64,000 nt of DNA, taken from contig JAUCBJ010004470.1 of assembly GCA_032718475.1 (NCBI GenBank), positions 57,788 to 121,787 of the forward strand, written 5' to 3'. Within the stretch, counting starts at the first letter, position 1, and each line of letters starts with the position of its first letter. Below, one piece after another: positions 32,133 to 44,214 of the stretch. The DNA is from Nemertoderma westbladi (lineage: Eukaryota > Xenacoelomorpha > Nemertodermatida > Nemertodermatidae). Below the pieces are notes generated by a model. The model ran no database searches, had not been told where the DNA came from, and saw only the letters and a list, made by a program, of their open reading frames with translations. The position numbers and the translations under genes are program-made.

Positions 32133-35100
32133 CGTCTGGGGTGAAGTGAAACAAAATTGTTGGTTTTTTTTAATTTTCTCAAATACATAATACTCCATAC
32201 AGCCGATTTTGAGGTGTTCAACAGGGAATATTACTTATAAGTAATATCAGAATGGTAATACAGATAAATCTGTTATTTCTATAGAAAAAGACAGCAAAAA
32301 GATGCTGTTTTCCAACTTTTTTTAAAAAAAGTATTGCTGTTCCACTTCACCTCATGGGATGGGGTGGGGTCAAGTGGAACAGGAGTGAAAGGCAGAAAGT
32401 TTGGCAATAATTATATATATTTTCCACTTATTACAGGTTATGTATGGGGTGGAGTAGAACAAAAATAAATATTTTTAAAAAACTCAAAATTCAAAAAAAT
32501 TACAAAAAAATCTAAATTTAGACAATTTAACTTTAATATTTAATATTGCTGGCCAACAGGCCCTATCTATAGTAAACACTAACTATTGACACTGTTAAAA
32601 CGATATCGATACAGTGCCCACTGGTTGCAGGGTTGTATTAATTGTAAACATGTATATTGCATATGGGACATTATTGCATAAAGTTAAAAATATTGCAAAA
32701 TTTACTAAAACTAAAATTAACAAAAGTAAAAGCAAATAATTAGGATTAACGTTTAACAATATTGCATATAGTACAGAACATTGCAAAATTTACTAAAACT
32801 AAAAGTAAGAAAAGTAAAAGCATATAATTAGGATTGATGTTTAACAATATTGCAGTTTATATTACAGCTATTAAGCAACTTTCATTGTTACAGTTACTTA
32901 TTGCGGGTTTGGCTGGGTCTGACTAAAGCATACCAATATTATGGGTGTAAGCTGAGTGAATTGCCTTTTCTGTGGCTGAATCTACTTTGTATGAGTTTCT
33001 ACTGATAGTTGGAATAAGGAGATCACCATACATAATTCCCAGGATATTATTTAGTGGCACTTTTGCCTTCTCAGCAATTGATGGCCAGAACCAAAACTTA
33101 TGATTATCCCGTAGCACTTGAGCCATAAAAGACACTTCTATGTCACCAGACTGCTCACAGATACGACAACTTCGCCAACATACCAATCTCTATCGTAAAC
33201 AACAGCCACAACTATGCCGACCTTGAAATCCTCCAATGAATTGAATTTCTGAAGAGCAATATTTTCATATCCTTTGTATGGTTCATTACATTCAAACTCC
33301 ACTGGATCAGTGCTACCACTGTCAGAGATACTAGATTGGTCTTCATCATGTGAATCTTTACTTCCATCAGTACTACTATCTTCTTCTGACTCTGCTATAT
33401 CTTGGCTGTGAAAGACAGGGGGGTGTTCAATCGTCCCTTGACTCGGACCCACGTCATCAGTATCATCCACGTGCTGGAGGTCCCTAAGACCAATGCGTCT
33501 TCCTGGCGGAACTGTAAGCTTCTTCTTGCGCTTGCGTCTTGGGTTTATCCCCTGCTAGCCTAAGTTCTTGGAGAACTTGAACAAATGCCTGGTCCATATT
33601 GCTTTCAATGCCCGCGTTCACAGTGTGGGGCAGTCTTGCTAACACCTGATTCCTATCGAGTGGAAATATTCCTGTCTTTCGAAATCCTGCTATTAGTGAA
33701 GAATTATTCACAATAGCCTCACCTGGCTCCTTTCCTGGTATAGGAATAAAACTTGAGTCTTCTTCTTGGAGCCAGATTATTAGTTTCTTTAATAATTTCG
33801 GAAATTGGTCCTTTGGCAGTGATGCTTGCCTCTTTCCTTCAGGGCTTTCTTTGAATGTAGTCAACATGGCCCGCCACTTACGTTTAAGAGGACCAAAGAA
33901 TGACACATCTAAAGGGTGCATCAGGTGTGTTGAATTTGGTATAAGGCAGATTAATTTTATATTGTATTCAACGCATTTGCTTATGACCTCAGGAACTAAA
34001 TGGCTCGATAAGTTATCTCCAATCAGGGCTTTGGGGACATTTTTCGGAAATCGCTTAAAGTAAGGCAGTGCAATCGATGTGAACCAGTCATTGAAGCAAC
34101 AAGCATCAAACCATCCTGATTTTGATCTATTATAACGTGTATTGCGTAACCCTCCCTCCATCCACTGGTCCCATAAGTTTTCTGACTTATATACAACATA
34201 AACAGGTAACAGTGTTCCTGTTGCACTTCCAGCCATCATAATGGAAATCGCTGACTTGGAAGAATTAATGACTCTTTCTGGGTATTTCACTCCTCTTTTC
34301 ACAACAACCTTCTTACGCCCAGGATCATCTGTTAGATGCTTTCATCATAGTTGACGATTCTTTCCGGAGCTATACCATCTAAGGCTTGAGTAAGGTTGTC
34401 GAAATACTCGTTTACAGGTTTATGGCTGGAGCATCAATAGCCGCCCTAACTCTTTTTATATTTTGACAAAGGCGATTACTCAGCACCATCTTGTGACGAT
34501 GAAGAAATGACCTTCCCCACTCCACACCAGGAACATTGTTGCAGAACTTTTGTATAACACGACCCTGTCTGTCTAAATAGGCCTTTGCCATATATCGTAT
34601 ATCAAATAGGGTCATAGGGAATCCCCACCCTGCACAAATCAGGTACAAACTGCCATAAGACCCCTGTTGTTGTTTGTGCACTTTTCTATATATCGTCGCC
34701 TTCGGTATATGGAACTCCTGCTCTATCTCCCTATACTGCTACCGGTATATGTTTTCCCAGCCAACTTGGCTCGAACAGCCCTCTCAACATCTTGATCACG
34801 GTAATTGCGAAAAGTCTTGGTACCAGGTATGTGCTTGTAAAATCTGACCATGCTTGGATGGAATAGGCTAAAATTCAAAGATATATATCAGATACCTGCA
34901 GTTGTCAGAGTCTTGTTTATTCAAATCCAGATTATCAAATAATGGAGGATAATCAAATAATAAAATAATAAGGATTTTACTTATCGTGCTTATAATTAAA
35001 TGATTAATTTTAATGTTTTACTGTACTGTTGCCACATCCGGCGTAATAAACAAATATACAGATATATAAATTATCAAATAAAGCAAAATTAGAAGCCTAC

Positions 35101-35290
35101 TCTAGTCTAGAACCAAAGCCTAGCCTACCTGTGTAGGCATACGGCATACCAAGACATTCATGCTACCGGTACATAAGGCCTATGACTTAAGAAAAACAAA
35201 AGTAAACAAACCAAAGGATTATTGACAATGATGTAATGTTCCACTTCACAGCTTCACCCCTTTTTCTGTTTCACTTGACCTCACTTTAGA
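32133..35290 (-). mobile_element. pogo/Tigger-type DNA transposon, decayed
   Basis: Ends inferred from inverted GGGGTGAAG/AAGTGAAAC-type motifs. On the left, CTGGGGTGAAGTGAAACAAA at about 32138 and GGGGTCAAGTGGAACAGG at about 32362. On the right, in opposite orientation, TTCCACTTCACAGCTTCACC at about 35240 and CTGTTTCACTTGACCTCAC at about 35266. A transposase pseudogene lies between them. TSD and exact termini are not resolved. About 400 bp on the left side (32170-32880) and 400 bp on the right are non-coding, AT-rich and contain repeated GTAAAAGCAWATAATTAGGA blocks. Confidence 0.7.
32923..34865 (-). pseudogene. Tigger/Jerky-like transposase
   Basis: The DDE superfamily transposase of pogo/Tigger elements (CENP-B-type N-terminus, DDE catalytic core). 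Read on the minus strand: a psq-type helix-turn-helix at about 34800-34690 (NYRDQDVERAVRAKLAG, then YREIEQEFHIPKATIYRKV after an indel); a CENP-B HTH region at 34681-34412; the first catalytic Asp in IVNYDES (about 34355), followed by a frameshift; then the intact 272-codon block 34302-33484 with the second Asp in ALIGDNLSSHL and the third in HPLDVSFFGPLKRKWR. 33470-32923 holds an acidic Ser/Asp-rich C-terminal extension, followed by a conserved-looking VSFMAQVLRDNHKFWFWPS region. At least three breaks make it non-functional. Confidence 0.88.
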
Positions 35291-35455
35291 AAACATACAT
35301 TTTAATAGATTTTACTTGGTAATTAAAGGTTTCCACCAAGTAAAAATCAAAGCAGTATAACATATGGTCAAGTAAAAATACATAGCATTGCAGCATTGTC
35401 ATCAGGTTACATATTTGGTTGTACCAGATGTAATTTTCAGAACTAAAATTTTAAC

Positions 35456-36388
35456 GGTCCGACGAATCTGTACAAAAAAGTACAATATAGTACAAAAGAG
35501 TACAATAAAGTGCAAAAATAGTACAAAAAGAGTGCAAAAATAGTACAAAACAGTACAAACGAGTGATAAACGTGTATACCAGTGTAGTATACACTACACT
35601 TGTATATAAATATAATTAATTGTAAGCAAATGCAACAGGACCGAAATATGCGCCGCTACAGTGTCAATCACTAGCGGCCTTGGTTCTGTGGTCAGTACGA
35701 AATAATTGACAGAACTTTGATTCATGTCGATTTTGACTGGCTTACAAGTAGAGATAGGCTACAGTCTGACAGTTCGTATAATAATATAATGTGTAATACA
35801 ATATACCTAATGCAATATACTATGCAGAGGGTACCGGTAGATAAAACTCCTCCTATAACTGAGACTCAAAATTTAGGTCATAGTCTTAAAGTAGGCTAGC
35901 CCATATACTGAAGGATAGACTGTATGCTACATTATGTAGGCTAGGTATGTCTGTCTGTATGTACACCTCTATCTGCAACTTTATTGAGTTCTCCCTCTGC
36001 AATTTTGCGTGCTTGGGACTGTTTTTTGTGTGTTTTGAACACAAAAGGCTGCATTAAAACTCATAAGATTGTATTGTAATAGGGGCACTCTCTGACTGCT
36101 AGACAGCTAGATCAGCCCCCGCTCAATGCATGCCTCGCCACACAAATCAGACAATGCTTTGTTTTATTTTGCACATTCTGACATTGTGTGCGCCCCTCTA
36201 AACGATTTGAACTACACTTGGATACACGTTTTGCAAGCATTCCTCACTCGTTTGTACTCTTTTGTACTATTTTTGCACTCTTTTGTACTATTTTTGCAAC
36301 TTATTGTACTCTTTCAGTCTTTTGTACTATCCACTATATTGTACTATTTTGTATTTTTTTGTACTTTTTTGTACAAATTCGTCGGACC
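35456..36388. mobile_element. Inverted-repeat element built of GTACAAAA units
   Basis: The left end GGTCCGACGAATCTGTACAA at 35456 is matched in reverse complement by the right end finishing at 36388 (TTGTACAAATTCGTCGGACC). Both arms, about 120-145 bp long, consist of irregularly spaced AGTACAAAA/GAGTGCAAAAATAGTACAAA units. On the right these appear as TTTTGTACTATTTTTGCACT. The enclosed region (35600-36230) is unrelated AT-rich sequence without coding signal. It is a non-autonomous foldback/MITE-like element. No target duplication could be fixed. Confidence 0.75.
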
Positions 36389-36840
36389 CGTCTCACACAC
36401 ATGGAAATCCATCTTGCTAATGATTGTTGTTCACTAACTGACTAATGGTGAGCCAATCGCAGTGTCTCGCCCCACACACCACAATACAATAGTCTTAGCA
36501 AAATTGTCTGCTCAATGACTGGGAGTCTATGGCTGTAAGAGGATCGTGAGTTTTTCATCGACTTATTCGCCCTCGCCCTATGCTGATGTGTTTCTGTTTA
36601 TGTACAAAATTTTCTTCCCGCTACGCTCGAGGTTTTTCTTTTTACTAGAATTGATTCATTTAAGGCCTAATCAATTTGTCAATCGCCATACTGGCTTAAA
36701 TAAGAATAACTACTGGCAAAAACTATACAGTAATAATGACTGACAGACTGAATGAGCATACAGTACAGGCAAAGGATGTGGAGTGCAACGGGCACAGGCA
36801 GACAGGCACCAGGGCACCTTATAGTTTATACTTATATTGG
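36389..36840. other. Intergenic
   Basis: No gene or repeat recognised. Confidence 0.3.
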
Positions 36841-36879
36841 GCAGTCAGGCTCTACAGTCAGACGAGACAGGAGGTACGG

Positions 36880-38370
36880 TAGGCATGCAGTTCAAAATTT
36901 TACACATGCATTTTTTGTTGGCCAATAAATTTTTCAGGCGTGCACAACAAATTTTTAAGGCGTGTACTGGTCAACCGTGCGTGCATTCTGCTGTTCTGGC
37001 ATCTGGCGTTACCGCATACCGGTCCCGCCTCTATGGAATCCATCCAAAAAGTGCGCCGGATAGCGCGCCGACCAATTTTTATGCGCGCCGCGCGCCGATG
37101 CCATTTCGAAGAAAAACCCTGCGGCTGCGCCACTAAATTTTTAAGCACGCCGATGCAATTTTGAAAAAAACCCGCGCCAACTAAATTTTTAAGCGCGCCA
37201 CACATTGAAACAATTTTGAAGAGCGCCATGCCAATGCAAATTCAATTTTGAAGGAGTGTAACCAATCTGTCAATGTCAGTCAGTCAGTACTGCTGTACCA
37301 GTCTGCCAGTCCCTGCTGCCCTATATAACAGTTGCCTAACCAGTGGTTAGGCAACTGTTGTAAACTTTCTTTTTCTGTTGTATGGTTCAATGGTTAGTAA
37401 CCACTGAACCATACAACAGAAAAAGAAAGGCGAGCGAAGCGAGCCGAAATTTTTAAACAGCTAATGCAATTTTTAAGGCACTTCCATAGCCTAACTGCCT
37501 AATTGTTAAACCTGTAAACTAACAAATCGGCGCCGGTTTTTATTTTTGGGAGCGCCACGGGCAGACGGGCCAAAGCCGGCGCGCTTTACGATTTTCGAGC
37601 GCGCCACGCGCCAAAGTCGGCGCGCTTTACGATTTTCGAGCGCGCCACGCGCCACATTGGCGCGCTTTTATTGCAAAGTGCGCCGGATTAATCCGGCGCA
37701 AAGTGTATGGATTCCAGTCTGGCTGGTCATTCAGGTGTGTACAACAAATTTTTCAGGCGTGCACTGGTGCGTGCACTTGCCAAACTCTGCTACCTGGCTT
37801 GAAGGTCAAGATAAATTAGTCCCAACTACATCTGTACATGTAGCCGTTCAAATGTCAAACAGTCAAATGAATGACCTATATTTTTAACAGTTTAACTACA
37901 TTAGGCCTACTGTACTATTCCTGTATTCTTCTGTCTTCGGTGTAAATTTTTTTGTTAAATTTTTAAATATACTGATAGCTGATAGGCCTATAGCGCTATA
38001 GGCCTAGTTTTTTATGTTTAATTAATTGTTGTACTACCGGTACCTGACTAAAGGTACGGCCTGTACTGCTGTATGGAATCCATCCAAAAAGTGCGCCGGA
38101 TAGCGCGCTGCGCACCGATGCAATTTCGAAGCCTCAAACCCCGCACCAACGAAATTGTTAAGCGCGCCGCACATAGAAACAATTTCGAAGGAGCGCCACG
38201 CCAATGTAATATCAATTTAGAAGGATTGTAACCAGTCTGCCATCTGCCAATGTCAGTACTGCTGTCAGGCTGTACCTGTCCCTGTACAGCAGTAACCATA
38301 CAACAGAAAAAAGAAAGGGAGGGAAGCGAGCCGAAATTTTTAAACAGTTAATGCAATTTTTAAGGTAACC
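36880..38370. repeat. Cluster of GC-rich GCGCGCC repeats with hairpins
   Basis: Several copies of one dispersed repeat. The block ATGGAATCCATCCAAAAAGT followed by GCGCCGGATAGCGCGC occurs at about 37030 and 38075 in direct orientation and, inverted, near 37677-37720 (GCGCCGGATTAATCCGGCGC, itself a 20-bp palindrome, then ATGGATTCCAGTC). AAAGAAAGG-type sequence followed by GCGAGCCGAAATTTTTAAAC recurs at about 37425 and 38313. The pieces look like fragments of a foldback family. The region has far more CpG/GCGC than its surroundings. Confidence 0.65.
37327..37429. repeat. Two adjacent strong hairpins
   Basis: Hairpin 1: arms 37327-37340 and 37346-37359, 14 bp perfect, loop CAGTG. Hairpin 2: arms 37365-37396 and 37398-37429, about 32 bp with one mismatch, starting CTTTCTTTTTCTGTTGTATG. 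Part of the second arm recurs at about 38293, where it has no partner. Confidence 0.85.
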
Positions 38371-38697
38371 TATAGTTACTCTCAGTATCTTTTACATCTT
38401 GTAAAATATTATGAAATATTAAAAATAGCTCATTATCTTATTACTTATCCCTGAGTTGATGTGTGAATTTCGTAAATCCCACCAATAATATTTAGTATAT
38501 AAACCATTTACTCTGCAAAGTTTCTGCACTCTACAAATAGGATAAAATTTAGAAGAAGAATTCTTAACTCATCAATACATGATAGACAAGTCCTACATAT
38601 ATGACAATCAAATGGTTTTAAATAAGAATAACAACAACAACAATTTGTATTTATTAAAATATTAATAATATTTTAAATTATATACGAATTACATAAC
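38371..38697. other. Intergenic
   Basis: No feature recognised. AT-rich, with an AACAAC run near 38630. Confidence 0.3.
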
Positions 38698-39214
38698 TTA
38701 TTCACAAAATAATTTATAAACAATAGCAAATACAAATGGTTGAGTCATCGATACTATCTTACCAGTATGAAAAATACTAAAATATGATTTGTTTATGAAG
38801 CATCCTATACCGCAAAATAGTTCAGGGTTATAATCCAAATGAAAACTATCATTATTTATTTTAAAATTTCCACATTTCTGTAGACATTTTCTAAAGTCTA
38901 TTTTGTGAATTATGATACGAGTTTCAGATTTAGTTTTAAATTCGCTATTTTCAACCTGGCTGCCTGGTAAGGCTTTTGATATAATCAATTTGTAGAGGTA
39001 TATAACTGCATACATAATTGTTATAGCACCACATTCAGAAAACATAAAAGTTGCCTCTTGTATACAAAAAATTAACATTTTAGGTTTTGTTACCAAATGA
39101 CCACCTATTTGTTTAGATAACTGTATTAAATCTAGTTTTGAAGAGAAATTTGCAGAATATTGTCTATTAACAATTTGAATTAGCGTACTAGAACTCGCTT
39201 GTTTTTTCTTTCTT
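38698..39214 (-). pseudogene. Divergent TATA-binding-protein-like frame
   Basis: An open minus frame of about 170 codons from an upstream TAA to the stop at 38698. The first ATG is internal, so the true start is unknown. It can be read as two degenerate copies of the TBP saddle repeat. Repeat 1 has IVNRQYSANFSSKLDL (compare the TBP pattern I-V-x3-N-L-x2-K-L-D-L) and KPKMLIFCIQEATFMFSECG. Repeat 2 has ETRIIIHKIDF, then DYNPELFCGIGCF and FSIFHTGKIV (compare Y-E-P-E-L-F-P-G and L-I-F-x-S-G-K-I-V in TBP). It lies just downstream of, and on the same strand as, a viral-type DNA polymerase remnant. TBP in host nuclei binds TATA DNA to start transcription. Whether this is a host paralogue, an element-encoded factor or chance is open. 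The frame is intact, but the missing start and decayed surroundings make me label it a pseudogene. Confidence 0.45.
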
Positions 39215-39299
39215 TAATGTTGTATTATCTGTTTTTTGAGTTTTTCTGGAAATATAATAAGTAGATTAATAATAATAATAATATATACTTAGTCTATAT

Positions 39300-39420
39300 T
39301 AGTGGTTATTTATATTATCATTATCACTATCATTGTCACTATCACTATAATGGTTATGGTCATTGTCACCGTCATTGTTAACTGTTAATGTTGCTATTGT
39401 CATTGCTAATAGTGGTAGAA
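39300..39420. repeat. Imperfect CATTGTCACTAT-type microsatellite
   Basis: Irregular repeats of CATTATCACTAT/CATTGTCAC in about 120 bp, between the polymerase remnant and the TBP-like frame. Confidence 0.7.
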
Positions 39421-39439
39421 TTTCCTTGTTGCTGCCCAA

Positions 39440-42300
39440 AAAAACAGTTGAGGAGCAATGGTTTTAAGTAAAATCGGTCTATTTAACTGTGTGATATGAT
39501 GTCGATAAGGATAACTGATATTTTCATCTTGCCACCATATTTTTGTTTCCCATAGTTTTAATGATTTTTGTGTATTCGAGCTGTTTTTACTTGATGTTTA
39601 TCGGATCTAAATGCATTAGTAAACCGAAACAGCTTAGTTTCATTATATTAGCAATCCAAATAATCTTGATGTGATATTTGTTTTGCTACAACACTTTTTG
39701 AAACACCTTTGCATGTATTTTTCTTAGGAGCATCATATGCTTCGAATGAGTATACCTTTGGTTTAAAAAAACCCAAGATTTGTAGAGTGAGCGTTTTGAT
39801 TCATCTTTCAAATAACCTAATGATGCTTTATGTATATAGTACAGTATATACAGGATGTGAAGTATCATAATTTGATGTATCTAGAAACCCACCTTTAAAC
39901 ATTGCTGTTAAGAATTTATCATGTTAAGTATTTGTTACACTAAGCATAAGACTATCAGTATCTCCACCATAAAGCTTGATTTAAAGTGACAGCTTCCTTA
40001 CAAAATGTATGCCCAGATAAATTTGGTGAAAATACAATAAATGACTCGTGGTTTGATTTAGCGAGCAATTTATCGCATTCTTCACTCGATGTTGCTAACC
40101 TAAAATTTATTCTATTACGTACTTTTTGCAAACATTTTCCATAAAGAGCATTATTAAATAGCTTATAGAACAACACTTCGAACGGGTTTTTTTGCAGATT
40201 GTAGCTTATTTTGTGTTAAAGGATATATAATCACTAAATATTTTACCCCTAAAAATTATGGATTTTTGTACTTTTGGGTCCAATTTTTAGGTAAAATTGC
40301 AACAATTTAATGTAAACCCCATATTCATATTTAGGGAATTGATGGAGTAAAAGCTTAGTTGATACATCATTATATTTTTTTAAAGAAACATCGTCTCTGA
40401 TGTTATAATGCTCCCACTGATTTTTCATATGTGGACTGAGAAGAGAAGATGGTACACTCATCTTCTCAGGACCCATGGGAATAGATATTTGAATCATTCA
40501 ATAGTTTAGTAGAAATGCCTGTGAATTTTAGAGCAGCATCATATGTTAAACCAGATGCTGTATATAAGTGTAATTGTTCTAGACCATAGTTTTTAAGGCA
40601 GAGTTGACAAAATTCTTCAAATATGTCAGTTAAGAGAGTAATATCGAGACATAGATAGCACATTAGATAGTCATAAATTGTTTGACATTGAAGCTCATCC
40701 CACGTTGTTAGAGCATGTTGGTAATCCCCTGTGGTATAATCGTATAGTTTAAGATCATTATAAAAGTCAACAATTGGAGGTAGTTGGGTTTCATGAAGGT
40801 TAGAAATATTTTGAATATAGCTATAGTAAAAAATGCAGTGCGTTTGTGATACGTTTTTGGAGAAATTTAGGGTCTGATGTTCCAGAATAGTCTCTATATC
40901 AGAGTAGATGCAGAAAGGAGGAGAAATAATTTTATTGAGTCTATTAAATTTTAGAGTTAGTTTGTCATCTGTAGGCATCTGTTCAACTTGTCGTCTAGCA
41001 GAATAGCAAAGGTTACGATATGTTTGTACAGCATTTAATGAATAATAAGGTCGCGTGCAATGCTAGCAGAAAAACAAACGATTATATGACCCTGTACTTA
41101 TGTTAAATATATGACCTAAATTTGATACTGCTGAAAACTGGCTTTACAACTATTAGCATTATCAACAAAAAGTAGAGTTAATACAGTTTTATTTAAGTAA
41201 TGATATTTGTCAGGTTGGCACAATGTTGTAACCGATTTTGTGTTTTCATGCCAGAGGAATATGTTTATACTGTACAATACTTAATATTATCTTTTTCAAA
41301 TTGACTGATACTTGTTTTTATATCTATTGGGAATGTGAGAGATGAAAAATTTATTTCATTAAGATATATATATAATATGGTGTAAAGGTTGATATTCTAG
41401 TTATACTTATATTATGTCTATTCCTTATCAATTTTATGTTGGAAGGCTGTAGCTAATACTGCATACTTAAAACATTGACCTAATGGACACTCGACATTTA
41501 TAGTATATGTTTTATTAGCTAAATATTTTGGAATGTTGCAGCCATGATCTTTAAAATATGCATTGCGATTAGAGGCAGAAATTTGAATATTTATCCTATC
41601 TATATGTACTATCCGCCAACCAGAACCCATATTAACAAAACTCACAACAAGCTCAACAAACTATCCTACTGACAGCCTTTTGGTAACAACGATCAAAGTC
41701 ATATTCTGATGAAATTTCATTAGTTTCCCCAGACGATTTGAAACAAAATGTTTCCATTTGAAGCCCTTCAATTTGTTCCCATTCTAAAATTAAAAAAATT
41801 GATATTCAAACTTTAATAAAAAAAAACCTAAAACTGGTCATATGTTGACTTACCCTCCCACCCTCCCACATGTGGCATTTTATCGTTTAATGTGTCTTCT
41901 ATATATAGATGAGTTGTTGTTAGTTTGTTTGAATATTCAAACAACCTGTTGTGTGCAGAGTTGCAATTTCCTCAAACTGGTTTGAGGTAGTAGAAGAAGG
42001 TCCAGCTCCAATTTGATTAGATGGTATTGATATATGGATTGAAGATGGAGATGCAGGTTGAAGAGTGTCTTTATTTTTAAGTTTGTGTGAGAACAATTGA
42101 GTATAACAAGAATGGTGTTTAAAGGCAGAGAGTGAAAGCCTCTCCACATTTACAGTCTGGTGTTTCATTAACAAACGTAAAGCCAGTTCCCCCTTCTTGG
42201 CAAACAGATAGATGATTCATGGCCCTTTTCTTTTCGGATGTGAAGATGTTGCAGTTGTCGCATTGATATTGTTTGAAGTGAGATCGGAGATTGGAGATGG
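39440..42300 (-). pseudogene. Protein-primed type B DNA polymerase remnant (Polinton/adintovirus-like)
   Basis: Reading leftward on the minus strand. A C2H2-like finger CDNCNIFTSEKKRAMNHLSVC lies near 42260-42190. Next is an N-terminal block CPLGQCFKYAVLATAF (41418-41645), typical of large self-synthesizing transposon and virus PolB proteins. The 40978-40466 frame has CIYSDIETIL (exonuclease-like start), LCLDITLLTDIFEEF, NYGLEQLHLYTASGLTYDAA. Then come PKYEYGVYIKLLQFYLKIG and KLFNNALYGKCLQKV (palm, YGK motif). The catalytic GDTDS is encoded near 39955 but shifted out of frame. Further on are LKDESKRSL and a C-terminal FRSDKHQVKT. This order fits Polinton/Maverick or adintovirus PolB. Multiple stops and frameshifts show it is dead. 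No integrase, capsid or terminal repeats were recognised nearby. Confidence 0.8.
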
Positions 42301-42639
42301 CGATTGAGATTGTCAGATCTCATTTTCACAACTAGGAAAAGCGATAATTTTTTAAGACATAGGTATTGTGGCTTTTTTAAGAGTTGAATTTTCGGTGTAA
42401 TAACTTTTCAGTAAACAGTGACAAATAATAATAAATTTGTAGTTGAGGTTTGAGTTTAGTTATTGATGCAGAATAACTTGGTTGAGATTGAAGTAAAGAC
42501 TTGAAAGTTATGAATATTTGAGTGTGAGTTGTTGATGAATAATTCAAGTATGATCATATTAAATTATGTAAAATAAATTAATGCACACGATTTCTACTGA
42601 AGTTAAGTTGAATGCAAAAAGTTGTGGTGATGTTTTATT
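42301..42639. other. Spacer
   Basis: No coding signal; probably non-coding flank of the polymerase element. Confidence 0.3.
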
Positions 42640-44205
42640 ATTATAGTATATGGTCCCATATGTCCCATATAGGGTGTTTATGTCCCATACAGGGAGTTTT
42701 TGTCCCAAATAGCATGTAACATTCTCAAAATGATTTTACATAGTTTATAAATATAATGAAATACTCTAAGAAAATAGAATCCACTATCATAGCTTTAATT
42801 TAAATTTGTCCCGTTGTTTCTGTCCCATATAGGGTGTTTGTGTGCCAAATAGCGCATGACTTTCTCAAAATGATTTCACATAGTTTATAAATATAATGGA
42901 ATACTCAAAATAAAATATAATTCACTATCATAGCTTTAATTTAAATTTGTCCCAAATAGGTTGTTTGTGTCCCATATAGGCTGTTTGTGTCCCGTATAGG
43001 GTGTGAAGTGCTTATAATGATTTCAAATAGTTTCGAAATGTAATGGAATACTCAAAAGAATATAGAATTCATTCACTATCATAGCTTTCATTTAAATCTG
43101 TCCCAAATAGGTTGTTTGTGTCCCATATAGGGTGTTTGTGTCCCATATAGGGTGTTTGTGTCCCAAATAGCGTGTGACTTTCTCAAAATGATTTTAAATA
43201 TTTCTAAATCTCATGGAATACTCAAAAGAATATAGAATTCACTACCATAGCTTTAATTTTAATTTGTCCCAAATAGGTTGTTTTTGTCCCATATAGGGTG
43301 TTTGAGTCCCGTATAGGGTGTGAATTGCTTATAATGATTTTAAATAGTTTCGAAATGTAATGGAATACTCAAAAGAATATAGAATTCACTACCATAGCTT
43401 TATGTTCAATTTGTCCCAAATAGGTTGTTTTTGTCCCATATAGGTTGATTTTTGTGCCAAATAGCGTATGACTTTCTCAAAATGATTTTAAATAGTTTCT
43501 AAATATAATGGAATACTCAAAAGAAAATATAATTCACTATCACAACTTTAATTTAAATTTGTCCCAAATAGGTTGTTTGTGTCCCATATAGGTTGTTTGT
43601 GTCCCATATAGGGTGTGAAGTGCTTATAATGATTTCAAATAGTTTCGAAATGTAATGGAATACTCAAAAGAATATAGAATTCACTATCATAGCTTTCATT
43701 TAAATCTGTCCCAAATAGGTTGTTTTGTGTCCCATATAGGTGTTTTTGTTCCATATAGAGTGTTTGTGTCCCAAATAGCGTGTGACTTTCTCAAAATGAT
43801 TTTAAATACTTTCTAAATCTCATGGAATATTCAAAAGAATATAGAATTCACTACCATAGCTTTAATTTCAATTTGTCACAAATAGGTTGTTTTTGTCCAA
43901 TATAGGGTGTTTGAGTCCCGTATAGGGTTAAATAGTTTCTAAATGTAATGGAATACTCAAAAGAATATAGAATTCACTATCATAGCTTTCATTTAAATCT
44001 GTCCCAAATAGGTTGTTTGTGTCCCATATAGGGTGTTTGTGTTCTTATATAGAGTGTTTGTGTCCCAAATAGCGTGTGACTTTCTCAAAATGATTTTAAA
44101 TAGTTTCTAAATCTCATGGAATACTCAAAAGAATATAGATTCACTACCATAGCTTTAATTTTAATTTGTCCCAAATAGGTTGTTTTTGTCCCATATAGGG
44201 TGTTT
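42640..44205. repeat. Satellite of TGTCCCATATAGGGTG and about 150-bp units
   Basis: About ten tandem units of roughly 140-170 bp. Each contains one to four copies of a 15-18 bp subrepeat (TTTGTGTCCCATATAGGGTG or TGTCCCAAATAGGTTG), then CTCAAAATGATTTTAAATAG, TGGAATACTCAAAAGAATAT and CACTACCATAGCTTTAATTT. The variation in unit length comes from the number of subrepeats. There is no coding signal. The array ends abruptly at the LINE fragment. Confidence 0.9.
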
Positions 44206-44214
44206 GACTGTACC

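Noticed and set aside
36126-36445. Phe/Leu-rich open frames that look membrane-like
   Set aside because: They are translations of the TTTTGTACTATTTTTGCACT-type units of the inverted-repeat element.
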